Shown here: piece after piece, positions 53,478 to 62,679 of the stretch
Layout of the letters: each line of letters begins with the position of its first letter
How positions within the stretch are numbered: the first letter of the stretch is position 1
Assembly (NCBI RefSeq): GCF_015864575.1
Contig: NZ_JADYWW010000001.1
Location: forward strand, 62,001 to 126,000
DNA length: 64,000 nt
Direction: 5' to 3'
Source: Salinibacterium sp. SWN248
Lineage (GTDB): Bacteria; Actinomycetota; Actinomycetes; Actinomycetales; Microbacteriaceae
The notes under the pieces: generated by a model
The model's database searches: none
The model's input: only the letters and a program-made list of their open reading frames with translations
What the model was told of the DNA's origin: nothing
Translations under genes and position numbers: made by a program

Positions 53478-54098
53478 CTACCGCAGCACTCCAAGTTCGC
53501 GCGCCTTCGACACCGCAGCGGTACGCGACGACACATTCAGCTTCGAAAAAATGTGCACCAGATGCGACTTCACCGTCGTCTGCGACACAAACATTTCTCC
53601 CGCGATCGCCGCGTTCGACATCCCGGCGGCAACGCGCTCAAGCACTTCAATCTCGCGCTTGCTCAGGCTCACCTGCGGCGCCCGCATCCGGTCCAGCAAC
53701 CGGCCAGCGATCACGGGAGCCAAAGCGCTCTCGCCCGCAGCCGCAGCACGAACCGCAGCGATCAACTCATGGGGCGGCGCATCCTTCAGTAGATACCCAC
53801 TGGCACCGGCTTCTACGGCACCCAGGATGTCGCCATCGGTGTCGTAGTTGGTAAGAACCAACACATACGGGGCAGCGTCGAGCGCGCGGATGCGGCGCGT
53901 GACATCCGCGCCTGACTCCAGCTCGCCGAACTGCAAATCCATCAAAATCACACTCGGGTTCGCCGACTGAACGAGCGCAAACGCATCATCGGGAGTCGCA
54001 GCCTCCCCCACAACAGTGAGGTCAGTTTCGTGTTCGAGCAGGGCGCGTAACCCAGCGCGAACGACCGGATGATCGTCGGCAATCGCCACCCGGATCAC
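53478..54098 (-). CDS. NarL/LuxR-type response regulator
   Basis: 206 residues: receiver domain (IADDHPVVRAGLRALLE, phosphoacceptor Asp in SVILMDLQFG) and a LuxR helix-turn-helix (SKREIEVLERVAAGMSNAAIAGEMFVSQTTVKSHL). It is coupled to the kinase gene by a four-base overlap and probably controls the divergent ABC transporter genes. Confidence 0.93.
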   Translation of the reverse strand: MIRVAIADDHPVVRAGLRALLEHETDLTVVGEAATPDDAFALVQSANPSVILMDLQFGELESGADVTRRIRALDAAPYVLVLTNYDTDGDILGAVEAGASGYLLKDAPPHELIAAVRAAAAGESALAPVIAGRLLDRMRAPQVSLSKREIEVLERVAAGMSNAAIAGEMFVSQTTVKSHLVHIFSKLNVSSRTAAVSKARELGVLR

Positions 54099-55309
54099 GC
54101 CGACTCCCCCGTCGATGGGCTCAGCATCAGATCGACCGTCACGGTGGTGCCGGCGCCAGGCCGAGAGTTCACGGTCAACGTGCCACCCAGTTGCTCGACC
54201 CGTTCGCGCGTAGCCGTCAGCCCGAAGGAGTCAGTGACGCCGCGCGCCGACGCCGCCTTCACCCGTTCGGGATCAAAACCTCGGCCGTTGTCGGCAATGG
54301 AAAGCCGAACATCCGAATTGTCACGCTCGATGGAGATCGTGGCCTGCGTTGCCTCAGAGTGCTGCACGACATTCGCCATCGCCCCCTGAGCAATCCGCAG
54401 CAGCGCGGTCTGCACGGGCATCGGAAGGTCGAGCGCATCGGCAACTCGCACCCGGATCTCGCGCTCGGGCGACTGCCACTGGGTATCCGCGAGCCGGCGC
54501 AGCGCAGCACCAATACCCTGCTCCACGAGGGCCGCCGGAGCGAGCTCGCGAATGAAGTTTCGGGTGTCAGCCAGGTTGGCGGCGGCAGTCTCGCGGGCAA
54601 GACGCACATGCTCAAGGCCCGCAGCGTTCGGGTCGGCACGCTCGGCAGCATGCAGCAATAGTTGGATGCTCGACAGCCCCTGCGCGACCGTGTCATGAAT
54701 CTCGCGCGCAAGTCTCGCTCGCTCCGCCAGCACCCCGGATTCACGCTCAGTGTGCGCCAGCTGGTCCCGCGTCTCGAGGAGTTGCTTCACCAACAGTTCG
54801 CGTTCCGCAGCCTCGGCCGCGAGTGATTTGTAGCCAAGACCGATCACGATCGCGACACCCGCGCCGACGAGCGGCCCGACGACTCCGCCAACAGTCCATT
54901 CGCTGTGAAGACCGAGCGCCGCAATCGCCAGCAACGTGGAACCCAACACCGCGAGGGTGCGCCAGCCGCGAGGCAACAAGTGTAGATAGAGAAAGAACAG
55001 GGGGAACACCAGGTAGGCAGCATCCGGGCTCAACCACACCAGCACGAGCCATTCTGCCGACAAGACCAGCGCCCACAGGTACGCCGTCACCGACTGCGCG
55101 CTCGCCCCCGAACTCATCGCGTGCCGCGCCAGATAACCGCCGAAACCGTAAGTGATGAGCAACAACGCCGCGAGCGCAACCACCGCCACCATGTTCGGGT
55201 TGCCATCGACAAGAGCACGCACCACCACGAGCACAGTCAAAGCAACAAAGAGGATGTGCAAACTGGTGCGCAACCCCACAAAAACGGGGGTCAACGCAGT
55301 GTGGCTCAT
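54095..55309 (-). CDS. NarL-family sensor histidine kinase
   Basis: 404 residues. Five or six N-terminal membrane helices (about 10-150), then HisKA_3 with the phosphorylated His in LAREIHDTVAQGLSS, and a HATPase domain (DNGRGFDPERVK). The sensor part is the membrane itself, as in LiaS/VraS-type kinases that watch envelope stress. TAGGGT (55316-55321) lies exactly 6 bases before ATG 55309. Partner of the adjacent LuxR regulator. Confidence 0.92.
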   Translation of the reverse strand: MSHTALTPVFVGLRTSLHILFVALTVLVVVRALVDGNPNMVAVVALAALLLITYGFGGYLARHAMSSGASAQSVTAYLWALVLSAEWLVLVWLSPDAAYLVFPLFFLYLHLLPRGWRTLAVLGSTLLAIAALGLHSEWTVGGVVGPLVGAGVAIVIGLGYKSLAAEAAERELLVKQLLETRDQLAHTERESGVLAERARLAREIHDTVAQGLSSIQLLLHAAERADPNAAGLEHVRLARETAAANLADTRNFIRELAPAALVEQGIGAALRRLADTQWQSPEREIRVRVADALDLPMPVQTALLRIAQGAMANVVQHSEATQATISIERDNSDVRLSIADNGRGFDPERVKAASARGVTDSFGLTATRERVEQLGGTLTVNSRPGAGTTVTVDLMLSPSTGESA

Positions 55310-55471
55310 AATTCGACCCTACTGCCGTGCACGACTGCTTCTATCCATCGAAAGGATGATTGTGCCCTCCGCACTACGCGTCACGAAAGGTACTCTCCCG
55401 GCCGATGCCCTACCGCACCCACGAGAGGAGGCTAGTTACTGTCGCATTCGTCGACGCCGAAAGGACTCCCC

Positions 55472-56545
55472 ATGTTTGTTGCCTGGCGCGATCTGCGCTT
55501 TGCCCGCGGACGATTCGTGCTCATCGGCACCGTCGTCGCCCTCATCACTTTGCTGGTTGGATTCCTGAGCGGCCTCACCGGTGGGCTCGCTGCCCAGAAC
55601 ATTTCGGGGGTGTTGTCACTGCCCGCCGACCAACTCGTCTTCGCGACCCCGAGCAGCAAGGGTGCCGATGAGGCAAGCTTCTCTGACTCCAACGTCACCG
55701 AGAAGCAGGCGAAAATCTGGGCTGCTGCGACCGGCGTCGAGTCCGCAAACCCGATCGGTGTCTCGCAGACGAAAGCCGAGTCGCCCGAATCCAGCACCGC
55801 CATTGCCATCTTCGGTGTCGTCGCAGACTTCGATGAAACTGCCCCCAGCGGTGACGGCAAGGTTGGTCTCTCGGAGGATGCCGCCACCGGCCTCGACGTC
55901 ACCACCGGCGACACCATCACGATCGCCGGCACCGATTACACGGTCGAGAAGGTCAGCGGCAACTGGTGGTACAACCACACCCCCGTCGTGCAGATGACCC
56001 TCGAAGACTGGCAGGGCTACTCCGCCACGACCGGCAACCCCGATGCCTACGCCACCGCCATTGCGGTCAACGGCGACGCCGACTGGGATGCCATCAACAC
56101 CGAAGCAGATACCCTCAGCAACTCGGTGCTGTTGTCGCTCACCGCGGTCAGCTCGTTCCGCTCGGAGATCGGTTCGCTGCTGCTCATGGTCGCCATGCTG
56201 TTCGGCATCTCGGCTCTCGTGATCGGTGCATTCTTCACCGTATGGACGATGCAGCGCAAAGCCGACATCGCCGTCCTCAAAGCACTCGGAGCATCCACCC
56301 CGTCCCTCGTTCGCGACGCTCTCGGGCAGGCCCTCATCGTGCTGCTGATCGGGGTCGGAATCGGCATCGGCATAACCGCCATTCTCGGGGTGCTCATGGG
56401 TAGCGCGCTGCCGTTCATCCTGAGCCCGTTCACCACTCTGTTGCCCGGAGTCATTATGATCGCGCTCGGCCTTGCCGGCGCTGCGTTCGCCCTTCGTTCC
56501 GTCACCACCGCCGACCCCCTCACCGCCCTTGGGAGCACCCGATGA
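55472..56545 (+). CDS. FtsX/MacB-like ABC transporter permease
   Basis: 357 residues with four membrane segments: one near residues 15-37 and three at the C-terminus (about 225-350), enclosing an extracellular domain (residues about 40-220). This is the FtsX/MacB/LolC topology. Such permeases act in peptide resistance, lipoprotein handling or cell-wall enzyme control. Coupled to the ATPase gene by a four-base overlap and divergent from the two-component system. Confidence 0.9.
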   Translation: MFVAWRDLRFARGRFVLIGTVVALITLLVGFLSGLTGGLAAQNISGVLSLPADQLVFATPSSKGADEASFSDSNVTEKQAKIWAAATGVESANPIGVSQTKAESPESSTAIAIFGVVADFDETAPSGDGKVGLSEDAATGLDVTTGDTITIAGTDYTVEKVSGNWWYNHTPVVQMTLEDWQGYSATTGNPDAYATAIAVNGDADWDAINTEADTLSNSVLLSLTAVSSFRSEIGSLLLMVAMLFGISALVIGAFFTVWTMQRKADIAVLKALGASTPSLVRDALGQALIVLLIGVGIGIGITAILGVLMGSALPFILSPFTTLLPGVIMIALGLAGAAFALRSVTTADPLTALGSTR

Positions 56546-57249
56546 TTCAGATCAACAACGTCACGCTCACCTTCCCCGACGGCGACGGCCGCGTCACTGC
56601 GGTCGATCACGTCACCCTCAGTGCCCGCCCCGGCACGGTCACCGGCATCACCGGGCCGAGCGGTTCCGGCAAGTCGAGCCTGCTCGCGGTCGCGGCGACC
56701 CTCATCCGGCCCGACTCCGGTCAGGTCATGATCGATGATGTGGATGCCGCCCAATTGTCAGCTGCGGAAGCCACCGTGCTGCGCCGCGACGCCATCGGTA
56801 TCGTCTTTCAGCAAGCCAACCTGTTGCCGTCACTGACCGCGCTCGAACAACTCGCCGTGATGAACGAATTGGGTGCGCCGCACAGCCGCGGCCGCCGTGC
56901 CGCCGTGCGCACACATGCCGCCGACCTGCTCGCTTCGGTCGGTCTTGGCGATCAGATGCACAAGCGTCCGCACCAACTTTCAGGAGGTCAGCGTCAGCGC
57001 ATCAACATCGCGCGGGCGCTCATGAACGACCCGAAAGTGCTCCTCGTCGATGAACCGACCAGTGCCCTCGACCAGGAGCGCGGCGCGAGCATCATCGAAC
57101 TCATCCTGCGTCTCACCGACGAACGCAACACGTCAACGCTGCTCGTGACCCACGACCTCGTTCACCTGCCACGGATGCACGCCGTCGTGAACATGGTCGA
57201 TGGGGCTCTCACCACAGTGCGCAGCGAAGAACTCGCAGCCACGCACTAG
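56542..57249 (+). CDS. LolD/MacB-type ABC transporter ATP-binding protein
   Basis: 235 residues, one ABC domain: GPSGSGKSS, Q-loop GIVFQQANLLPSLTALE, QLSGGQRQRINIARAL, VLLVDEPTSALD, VTHD. Partner of the preceding permease; the pair probably answers the neighbouring two-component system. Confidence 0.93.
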   Translation: MIQINNVTLTFPDGDGRVTAVDHVTLSARPGTVTGITGPSGSGKSSLLAVAATLIRPDSGQVMIDDVDAAQLSAAEATVLRRDAIGIVFQQANLLPSLTALEQLAVMNELGAPHSRGRRAAVRTHAADLLASVGLGDQMHKRPHQLSGGQRQRINIARALMNDPKVLLVDEPTSALDQERGASIIELILRLTDERNTSTLLVTHDLVHLPRMHAVVNMVDGALTTVRSEELAATH

Positions 57250-57270
57250 CAACCACCCGGCTCGTGTGAG

Positions 57271-58083
57271 CTAGTGCCCGATCTGGTCGGAGTCAGCACC
57301 CGACCCCGGCACATCGATTGCCGCGATCGCTTCGAGGTCGCGCGAGTCGAGTTCGAAGTCGAAGACCGCAATGTTGTCGGCCAGCCTGTCGGGGTTGGCC
57401 GACTTCGGGATTGCGACGAGGCCATTTTGCAGGTGCCAGCGCAGCGCGATCTGAGCCGCTGACCGCTCGTGCTTGGCCGCAATCTCCAGCAACACGGGCT
57501 GGTCGAGGATGCCCTTGATGGGGCTCCACGCTTCCGTGACGATTCCGCGGGAGTCGTGATAGGCGCGCTCCGTCAGGCGAGCGTTGGTCGGCGAGAGGTC
57601 GACCTGGTTCACGGCCGGAACGGTAGCGCCAGCATCCGCCAGCACCTCAAGGTGGGTCGGCTTGAAGTTGGAGACACCAATCGACCGCGCAAAACCGTCG
57701 GCTTGCAGCTTCTCGAAGGTGCGCCAGGTCGAGAGAAATTCGCCGCGGCCGGGCAGGGGCCAGTGGATCAGCAGCAGGTCAACGTAGTCGAGGTCGAGGC
57801 GCTCAAGGCTGCCACGAAGACCCTCAATCGCAAGGTCGTCGCCCTGAAATTCGCCATCAAGTTTGGTGGTCACAAAGAGTTCGTCGCGGTCAATGCCACT
57901 GCGACGGATGCCCTCGCCCACGCCCGCTTCGTTGCCGTATCTCACGGCCGTATCGATGTGGCGGTACCCCAGCTCGATGGCGGTCGGAACCACGACAGCA
58001 ACTTCAGCATCGCTGAGCGGCCACGTGCCGAGACCAAGCTGGGGGATGCTGTGGCCGTCGTTGAGAGGAATCGAGGGGATCAT
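57271..58083 (-). CDS. Aldo/keto reductase
   Basis: 270 residues, (beta/alpha)8 NADPH-dependent oxidoreductase: GYRHIDTAVRYGNE (Asp and catalytic Tyr), FVTTKL (Lys), LLLIHWPLPG (His), and a final NADPH-binding IPKSANPDRL. The substrate is unknown; members commonly reduce 2,5-diketo-D-gluconate and methylglyoxal. TAGCCT (58090-58095) lies 6 bases before ATG 58083. Confidence 0.92.
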   Translation of the reverse strand: MIPSIPLNDGHSIPQLGLGTWPLSDAEVAVVVPTAIELGYRHIDTAVRYGNEAGVGEGIRRSGIDRDELFVTTKLDGEFQGDDLAIEGLRGSLERLDLDYVDLLLIHWPLPGRGEFLSTWRTFEKLQADGFARSIGVSNFKPTHLEVLADAGATVPAVNQVDLSPTNARLTERAYHDSRGIVTEAWSPIKGILDQPVLLEIAAKHERSAAQIALRWHLQNGLVAIPKSANPDRLADNIAVFDFELDSRDLEAIAAIDVPGSGADSDQIGH

Positions 58084-58110
58084 CCTCTTAGGCTAAACGA
58101 CGCTCAGGAC

Positions 58111-58148
58111 GGTGCGCGGGGACTCGCTGTAACGAATCCCCGCACACC
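58111..58148. terminator. Terminator hairpin downstream of putA
   Basis: GGTGCGCGGGGA (58111-58122) pairs with TCCCCGCACACC (58137-58148), 12 bp with one mismatch and a 14-base loop, 11 bases after the putA stop in the direction of transcription. Confidence 0.7.
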
Positions 58149-58159
58149 CTGTGAGTTCT

Positions 58160-61100
58160 TTAGACCTCGAGCGCGGCCATGGCCAGATCGGGGTTTCCGA
58201 AGCGGTGTGCTGTGATCGACAGTGACTGCTCTTGCAGGAAGATCAGCAGTTCAACGCGACCGGATGTCGTGACTTCGCCCGACCACACCGCGACGTCAGG
58301 GTTTCCGCCAACGGCTTCTGCGATATCGACAGGGGAACCACCGATGAGGCGCACGCGGCTGGTCTTCAACTCGCCCTTGGCCGCACGCTCGTTCCAGCGA
58401 GCATCCGACTCAACACGAACCTGAGCAACCGAGACGCCGGCATTTGCCGACTCGAACGATTCGGTGAGCAGCGACGGCAACGGGATAGCGGAGCTGATGT
58501 GAATGGTTGCGCCGATACGAGCGGCACCGGCGATCATCCGCACCAGGTGGCCCATCGGTTCGCCCTCTGACAGGCGAATGGTGACGGGTACCGGGCGGTA
58601 GCGGAAGACGTTGCGCTCAACGCCGAGATCTGAGACATCACGGCTGACGCCGAACTCTGTCTCCCACGCGCGCTGGTCGCTTTCGGCGGCACGGCGAACA
58701 CGGTCGAACTCATCGAACTCCATGCCCGACTGTGCCTTCTTGATAACCGAAGAGACCTGGTCGCTGAGACCGCGGACCTGAATGTCGCGAGCGGCGGGCT
58801 GCTCGACAGCCTTCCACTGTCCGAGTGTCATCAGGTAGTTGGGTCCACCAGCCTTGGCGTGGCAGCCAACGGCTGAACGCTTCCACCCACCGAAGGGCTG
58901 GCGGCGAACAATGGCGCCCGTGATTCCACGGTTGACGTAGGCGTTTCCAGCCTGAACTTCATCGAGCCAGCGTGCAACCTCGGTGGGATCGAGCGAGTGG
59001 ATGCCGGCAGTCAGTCCGTAGTCCACGGCGTTCTGCATCTCGATCGCTTCGGTGAGGTTCTTAGCGCGCATCACACCGAGAACGGGCCCGAAGTATTCGG
59101 TCATGTGGAACTCGCTGCCGGGGACAACACCGGTGCGAACTCCGGGAGTCCACTGCTTGCCTTCGTCATCGAGCTGACGTGGCTTTACGAGCCAGCTCTC
59201 ACCGGGAGCGAGAGTCGTGAGTGCACCAAGCAGCTTGCCCTGAGCAGGCTCAACGATCGGGCCCATCATGGTGAGAGGGTCCTGAGGGAGACCAACGCGC
59301 AGAGTGCGCACCGAGTCAACAAGCTGACGCTCGAAACGTTCGCTCTTACCAACCGAACCGACCAAGATCACGAGCGAGGCTGCCGAACACTTTTGCCCAG
59401 CGTGGCCGAAGGCGCTCTTGGTGACGTCGGCGACGGCGAGATCGAGGTCTGCGCTCGGCGTCACGATGATGGCGTTCTTGCCACTGGTCTCCGCGAGAAT
59501 CGGTAGGTCATTGCGCCAAGAACGGAACATGGCGGCAGTTTCCCACGCCCCCGTCAGGATGACGCGGTCAACAGCGGGGTCGGCAATCATGACGCGACCG
59601 AGTTCACGATCCTTCAGATCAACGAAGGCGAGCACTTCACGCGGCACGCCCGCTTCCCAGAGCGCTTCGACCATTACGGCGGCGCTGCGCTGCGAAAGCT
59701 TCGCTGGCTTGATGATGACGCCACTGCCCGAGGCGAGCGCCGAAAGCACGCTGCCGGCGGGAATGGCAACCGGGAAGTTCCACGGCGGAGTAACGATGAT
59801 GAGCTTTGACGGCACGAACGTGGCATCGTCGATCGCTTCAAGGTCGAGAGAGCGCTCGGCGTAGTAGTGCGCGAAGTCAATCGCTTCGCTGACCTCTACG
59901 TCACCTTCGGCGATCGTCTTACCGGCTTCGGTAGCCATAACCTCGATGAGGCGGGCTCGCGAGGCTTCGATCGCGTCGCCGGCGCGGTGCAAGATCGCGG
60001 CGCGTTCTGCGGCGGGCATGCCGCCCCAGTTCGCTCCGGCAGCCGTAACGGACTCGAGGATGCCCTTCATCTGCTCTGGGGTACTGACAGCACCAGCCTT
60101 AACAGTGTCAATGCCGAGTTGGGAGTCGCCGCTGCGCGCCAGGATCGCACGACCCCACGTGCGGTTTTCGCCAATGGCCTGGTCAGTATCTGCGACGTTG
60201 TTGAACGGGCGGTCGCCGATGAGCGCGGCGGGCTGGTTGCGGTCCTGCACCCGGTTGGATACCTGTGCTGGTGCATCGAGGTTCGCGAGCGACGCCAAGA
60301 AGCGGTCCTGCTCGCGCACGAAGATGTGTTCGTTGCTGGAGAGCTCGAAGAGGCCCGACATGAAGTTCTCGGTGCTGGCGTTCTCTTCGAGGCGGCGCAC
60401 GAGGTAGCTGATGGCCGAGTCGAACTCGCTCGGCTGAACGACGGGCGTGTACAGCAGCAGGCTGCCGACATCCTTCCTGACTGCTTCGGCCTGGCCGGTA
60501 GCCATTCCGAGAAGCATTTCGAATTCGATGCCCTCAGTGACGCCACGCTCTTGAGCGAGGTGCCACGCGAATGCGATGTCGAAGAGGTTGTGGCCGGCAA
60601 CACCAATGCGAACAGCATCGATGTGCTCGGGGGTGAATGCCCAATCGAGCACGCGCTTGTAGTGAGTGTCACTGTCTTGCTTGGTTCCCCACGTAGCCAT
60701 CGGCCAGTGGTGAGTTACCGCGTCAACGTGTTCCATCGCGAGGTTGGCGCCCTTAACGACGCGCACCTTGATGTTGGCGCCGCCGCGAGCGCGACGAGCC
60801 GTTGACCAGCGGGTCAGTTCCTGCAGTGCGGTGAGGGCATCCGGCAGGTACGCCTGAAGCACGATGCCCGCTTCAAGCTCAAGCAGTTCTGGCTGGTCGA
60901 GAAGCTTCTCGAAGACCGCGATCGTGAGGTCGAGGTCTTTGAACTCTTCCATATCGAGGTTGATGAACTTCTTCGACGGCGAGCGCAAGGCAAGCAAGTA
61001 GAGCGGGGTGAGGCGGTCGACAACACGGTCGACAGTCTCATCGAAAGCCCACATGGAAAGCTGCGACACGACTGACGAAACCTTGATGGAGACGTAGTCA

Positions 61101-61636
61101 ACGTCATCCCGGTTCAGGAGGGCGCGGGTGCCGGCAAGACGGTTATCTGCCTCGTCATCACCGAGCACGGCTTCACCGAGCAGGTTGAGGTTCAGGTTTA
61201 CACCTTCGCGACGAAGGTGAACGAGGGCCTTGTCGAGCTTGGCCGGAGTCGCATCGATGATGAGGTGGCCAACCATGCCGCGGAGCACGCGGCGAGCGAT
61301 CGGAACGATGATCCACGGAAGCAGGGGCGCGAAGCCACCGCCGACGAGGATGGCGAAGCGGAGGTACCACGGCAGGAACGCCGGGATGATGTGGGTGAGG
61401 CGCTCGAGGTTGCGGCCGGCGACACGCAAATCTTCGGGGCGAACCACGGTGTCGATGAAGCCGAGAGTGAACTCGAGTCCGTTCGGATCTTTCAGTACGC
61501 CAGCGAGGCGCGTGGCGCTCGCATCGGTCGGAAACTCTTCACTTTCAGCCAGCCAGCGACGAACGGTGGCTACCGTTTGGTCGGCAATCTGCTGGTGTGA
61601 AGCATCGAGGTTGTCGGTAGAAGTTGACATGCTCAC
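58160..61636 (-). CDS. putA: Bifunctional proline dehydrogenase / L-glutamate-gamma-semialdehyde dehydrogenase
   Basis: 1158 residues. The N-terminal part (about 20-450) is the FAD proline dehydrogenase barrel (WYLRFAILVGGG, LNLNLLGEAVLGDDEA, NIKVRVVKGANLAMEH). The middle (about 500-980) is an aldehyde dehydrogenase with catalytic Glu in ILAETSGKNAII and Cys in FGHAGQKCSAAS. The last 150 residues are the C-terminal extension typical of actinobacterial PutA. It converts proline to glutamate. GTG 61636 has GGAGG 9 bases upstream; ATG 61630 lies 7 bases after TATTCT and is an alternative leaderless start. Confidence 0.96.
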   Translation of the reverse strand: MSMSTSTDNLDASHQQIADQTVATVRRWLAESEEFPTDASATRLAGVLKDPNGLEFTLGFIDTVVRPEDLRVAGRNLERLTHIIPAFLPWYLRFAILVGGGFAPLLPWIIVPIARRVLRGMVGHLIIDATPAKLDKALVHLRREGVNLNLNLLGEAVLGDDEADNRLAGTRALLNRDDVDYVSIKVSSVVSQLSMWAFDETVDRVVDRLTPLYLLALRSPSKKFINLDMEEFKDLDLTIAVFEKLLDQPELLELEAGIVLQAYLPDALTALQELTRWSTARRARGGANIKVRVVKGANLAMEHVDAVTHHWPMATWGTKQDSDTHYKRVLDWAFTPEHIDAVRIGVAGHNLFDIAFAWHLAQERGVTEGIEFEMLLGMATGQAEAVRKDVGSLLLYTPVVQPSEFDSAISYLVRRLEENASTENFMSGLFELSSNEHIFVREQDRFLASLANLDAPAQVSNRVQDRNQPAALIGDRPFNNVADTDQAIGENRTWGRAILARSGDSQLGIDTVKAGAVSTPEQMKGILESVTAAGANWGGMPAAERAAILHRAGDAIEASRARLIEVMATEAGKTIAEGDVEVSEAIDFAHYYAERSLDLEAIDDATFVPSKLIIVTPPWNFPVAIPAGSVLSALASGSGVIIKPAKLSQRSAAVMVEALWEAGVPREVLAFVDLKDRELGRVMIADPAVDRVILTGAWETAAMFRSWRNDLPILAETSGKNAIIVTPSADLDLAVADVTKSAFGHAGQKCSAASLVILVGSVGKSERFERQLVDSVRTLRVGLPQDPLTMMGPIVEPAQGKLLGALTTLAPGESWLVKPRQLDDEGKQWTPGVRTGVVPGSEFHMTEYFGPVLGVMRAKNLTEAIEMQNAVDYGLTAGIHSLDPTEVARWLDEVQAGNAYVNRGITGAIVRRQPFGGWKRSAVGCHAKAGGPNYLMTLGQWKAVEQPAARDIQVRGLSDQVSSVIKKAQSGMEFDEFDRVRRAAESDQRAWETEFGVSRDVSDLGVERNVFRYRPVPVTIRLSEGEPMGHLVRMIAGAARIGATIHISSAIPLPSLLTESFESANAGVSVAQVRVESDARWNERAAKGELKTSRVRLIGGSPVDIAEAVGGNPDVAVWSGEVTTSGRVELLIFLQEQSLSITAHRFGNPDLAMAALEV

Positions 61637-61757
61637 GAGAATAGGCCTCCGAACGGGGATTGGGCTGGAACTCTCAGTGTGCGCCCGGGAGTGCCTTTAG
61701 CAAAAGCGACGGAAATCGCACGGTTTCAGTTAGAATTAGTTAACGATTGGCGGAGAA

Positions 61758-62651
61758 ATGCTCGACGTAAGACGGCTGCGACTTTTGCGAGAACTCAAGC
61801 TTCGCGGCACCATCGCCGCAGTGGCAAACGCCCTCAGTTACACGCCGTCTGCAGTGTCTCAACAGCTCGCCCTTCTCGAAGAAGAAGCGCGGGTTCCGCT
61901 GCTCGTCAAAGCGGGTCGACGGGTGCAACTCACCCCCGAAGCCGAGCTGCTTGTTGAGCACACCGTTGCCCTCCTCGAACGCCTCGAACTCATGGAAGCG
62001 GAGATCCATTCCTCTCTCACCGAAGTGCGCGGAAAAGTACGTCTCGCTGTATTCCAATCGGCAGCGCTCGGCATCATTCCGCAAGCGCTCAGCATCATCG
62101 CGAACGAGCACCCCCAGCTGCGCATCGAGATGACCCAGCGCGAGCCCGAAAGCGCCCTCTTCGAAACCTGGACGCGAGAGTTCGACCTCGTGATCGCGGA
62201 ACAGTATCCCGGCCATGCCGCACCCCGGCATCCCGACCTCGACATGCTCCCCCTCTATGCCGACGAACTCTCGCTCGCTGTTCCTCACGAGAGCGGAATC
62301 ATGAGTCTCACCGACACCACCCAGAGTGCCTGGGTGATGGAACCCCGAGGCACCGCATCCCGCCACTGGGCAGAACAGCAGTGCCGCCGCGCGGGGATAG
62401 AGCCCGACGTGCGCTACGAAACCGCTGATCTTCAGGCCCACATCCGTCTCGTTGAATCAGGCCACGCGACCGCGATCTTGCCCGGTCTGGTCTGGGGAAC
62501 GCGCACGCCAACCGTCGCCCTGCGGCCGATGCCCGGCCTTCCCCGACGCACCGTCTTTACGTCGGTGCGAGACTCGAGCGTCAGCCGCCCATCGATTGTG
62601 GCGTGCCGAGAAGTACTCGAGCGGGTCGTTCTCGCGCTCGCGCCGGAGTAG
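61758..62651 (+). CDS. LysR-family regulator
   Basis: 297 residues: LysR helix-turn-helix (LDVRRLRLLRELKLRGTIAAVANALSYTPSAVSQQLALLEEEA) and a periplasmic-binding-type effector domain. It diverges from putA over 121 bases that contain GTTAGAATTAGTTAAC with a repeated AGTTA, so it may control proline catabolism. Ribosome site GGAGAA before ATG 61758. Confidence 0.9.
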   Translation: MLDVRRLRLLRELKLRGTIAAVANALSYTPSAVSQQLALLEEEARVPLLVKAGRRVQLTPEAELLVEHTVALLERLELMEAEIHSSLTEVRGKVRLAVFQSAALGIIPQALSIIANEHPQLRIEMTQREPESALFETWTREFDLVIAEQYPGHAAPRHPDLDMLPLYADELSLAVPHESGIMSLTDTTQSAWVMEPRGTASRHWAEQQCRRAGIEPDVRYETADLQAHIRLVESGHATAILPGLVWGTRTPTVALRPMPGLPRRTVFTSVRDSSVSRPSIVACREVLERVVLALAPE

Positions 62652-62679
62652 CCCCGTCCGCTTCAGCGACGAAACCTAG

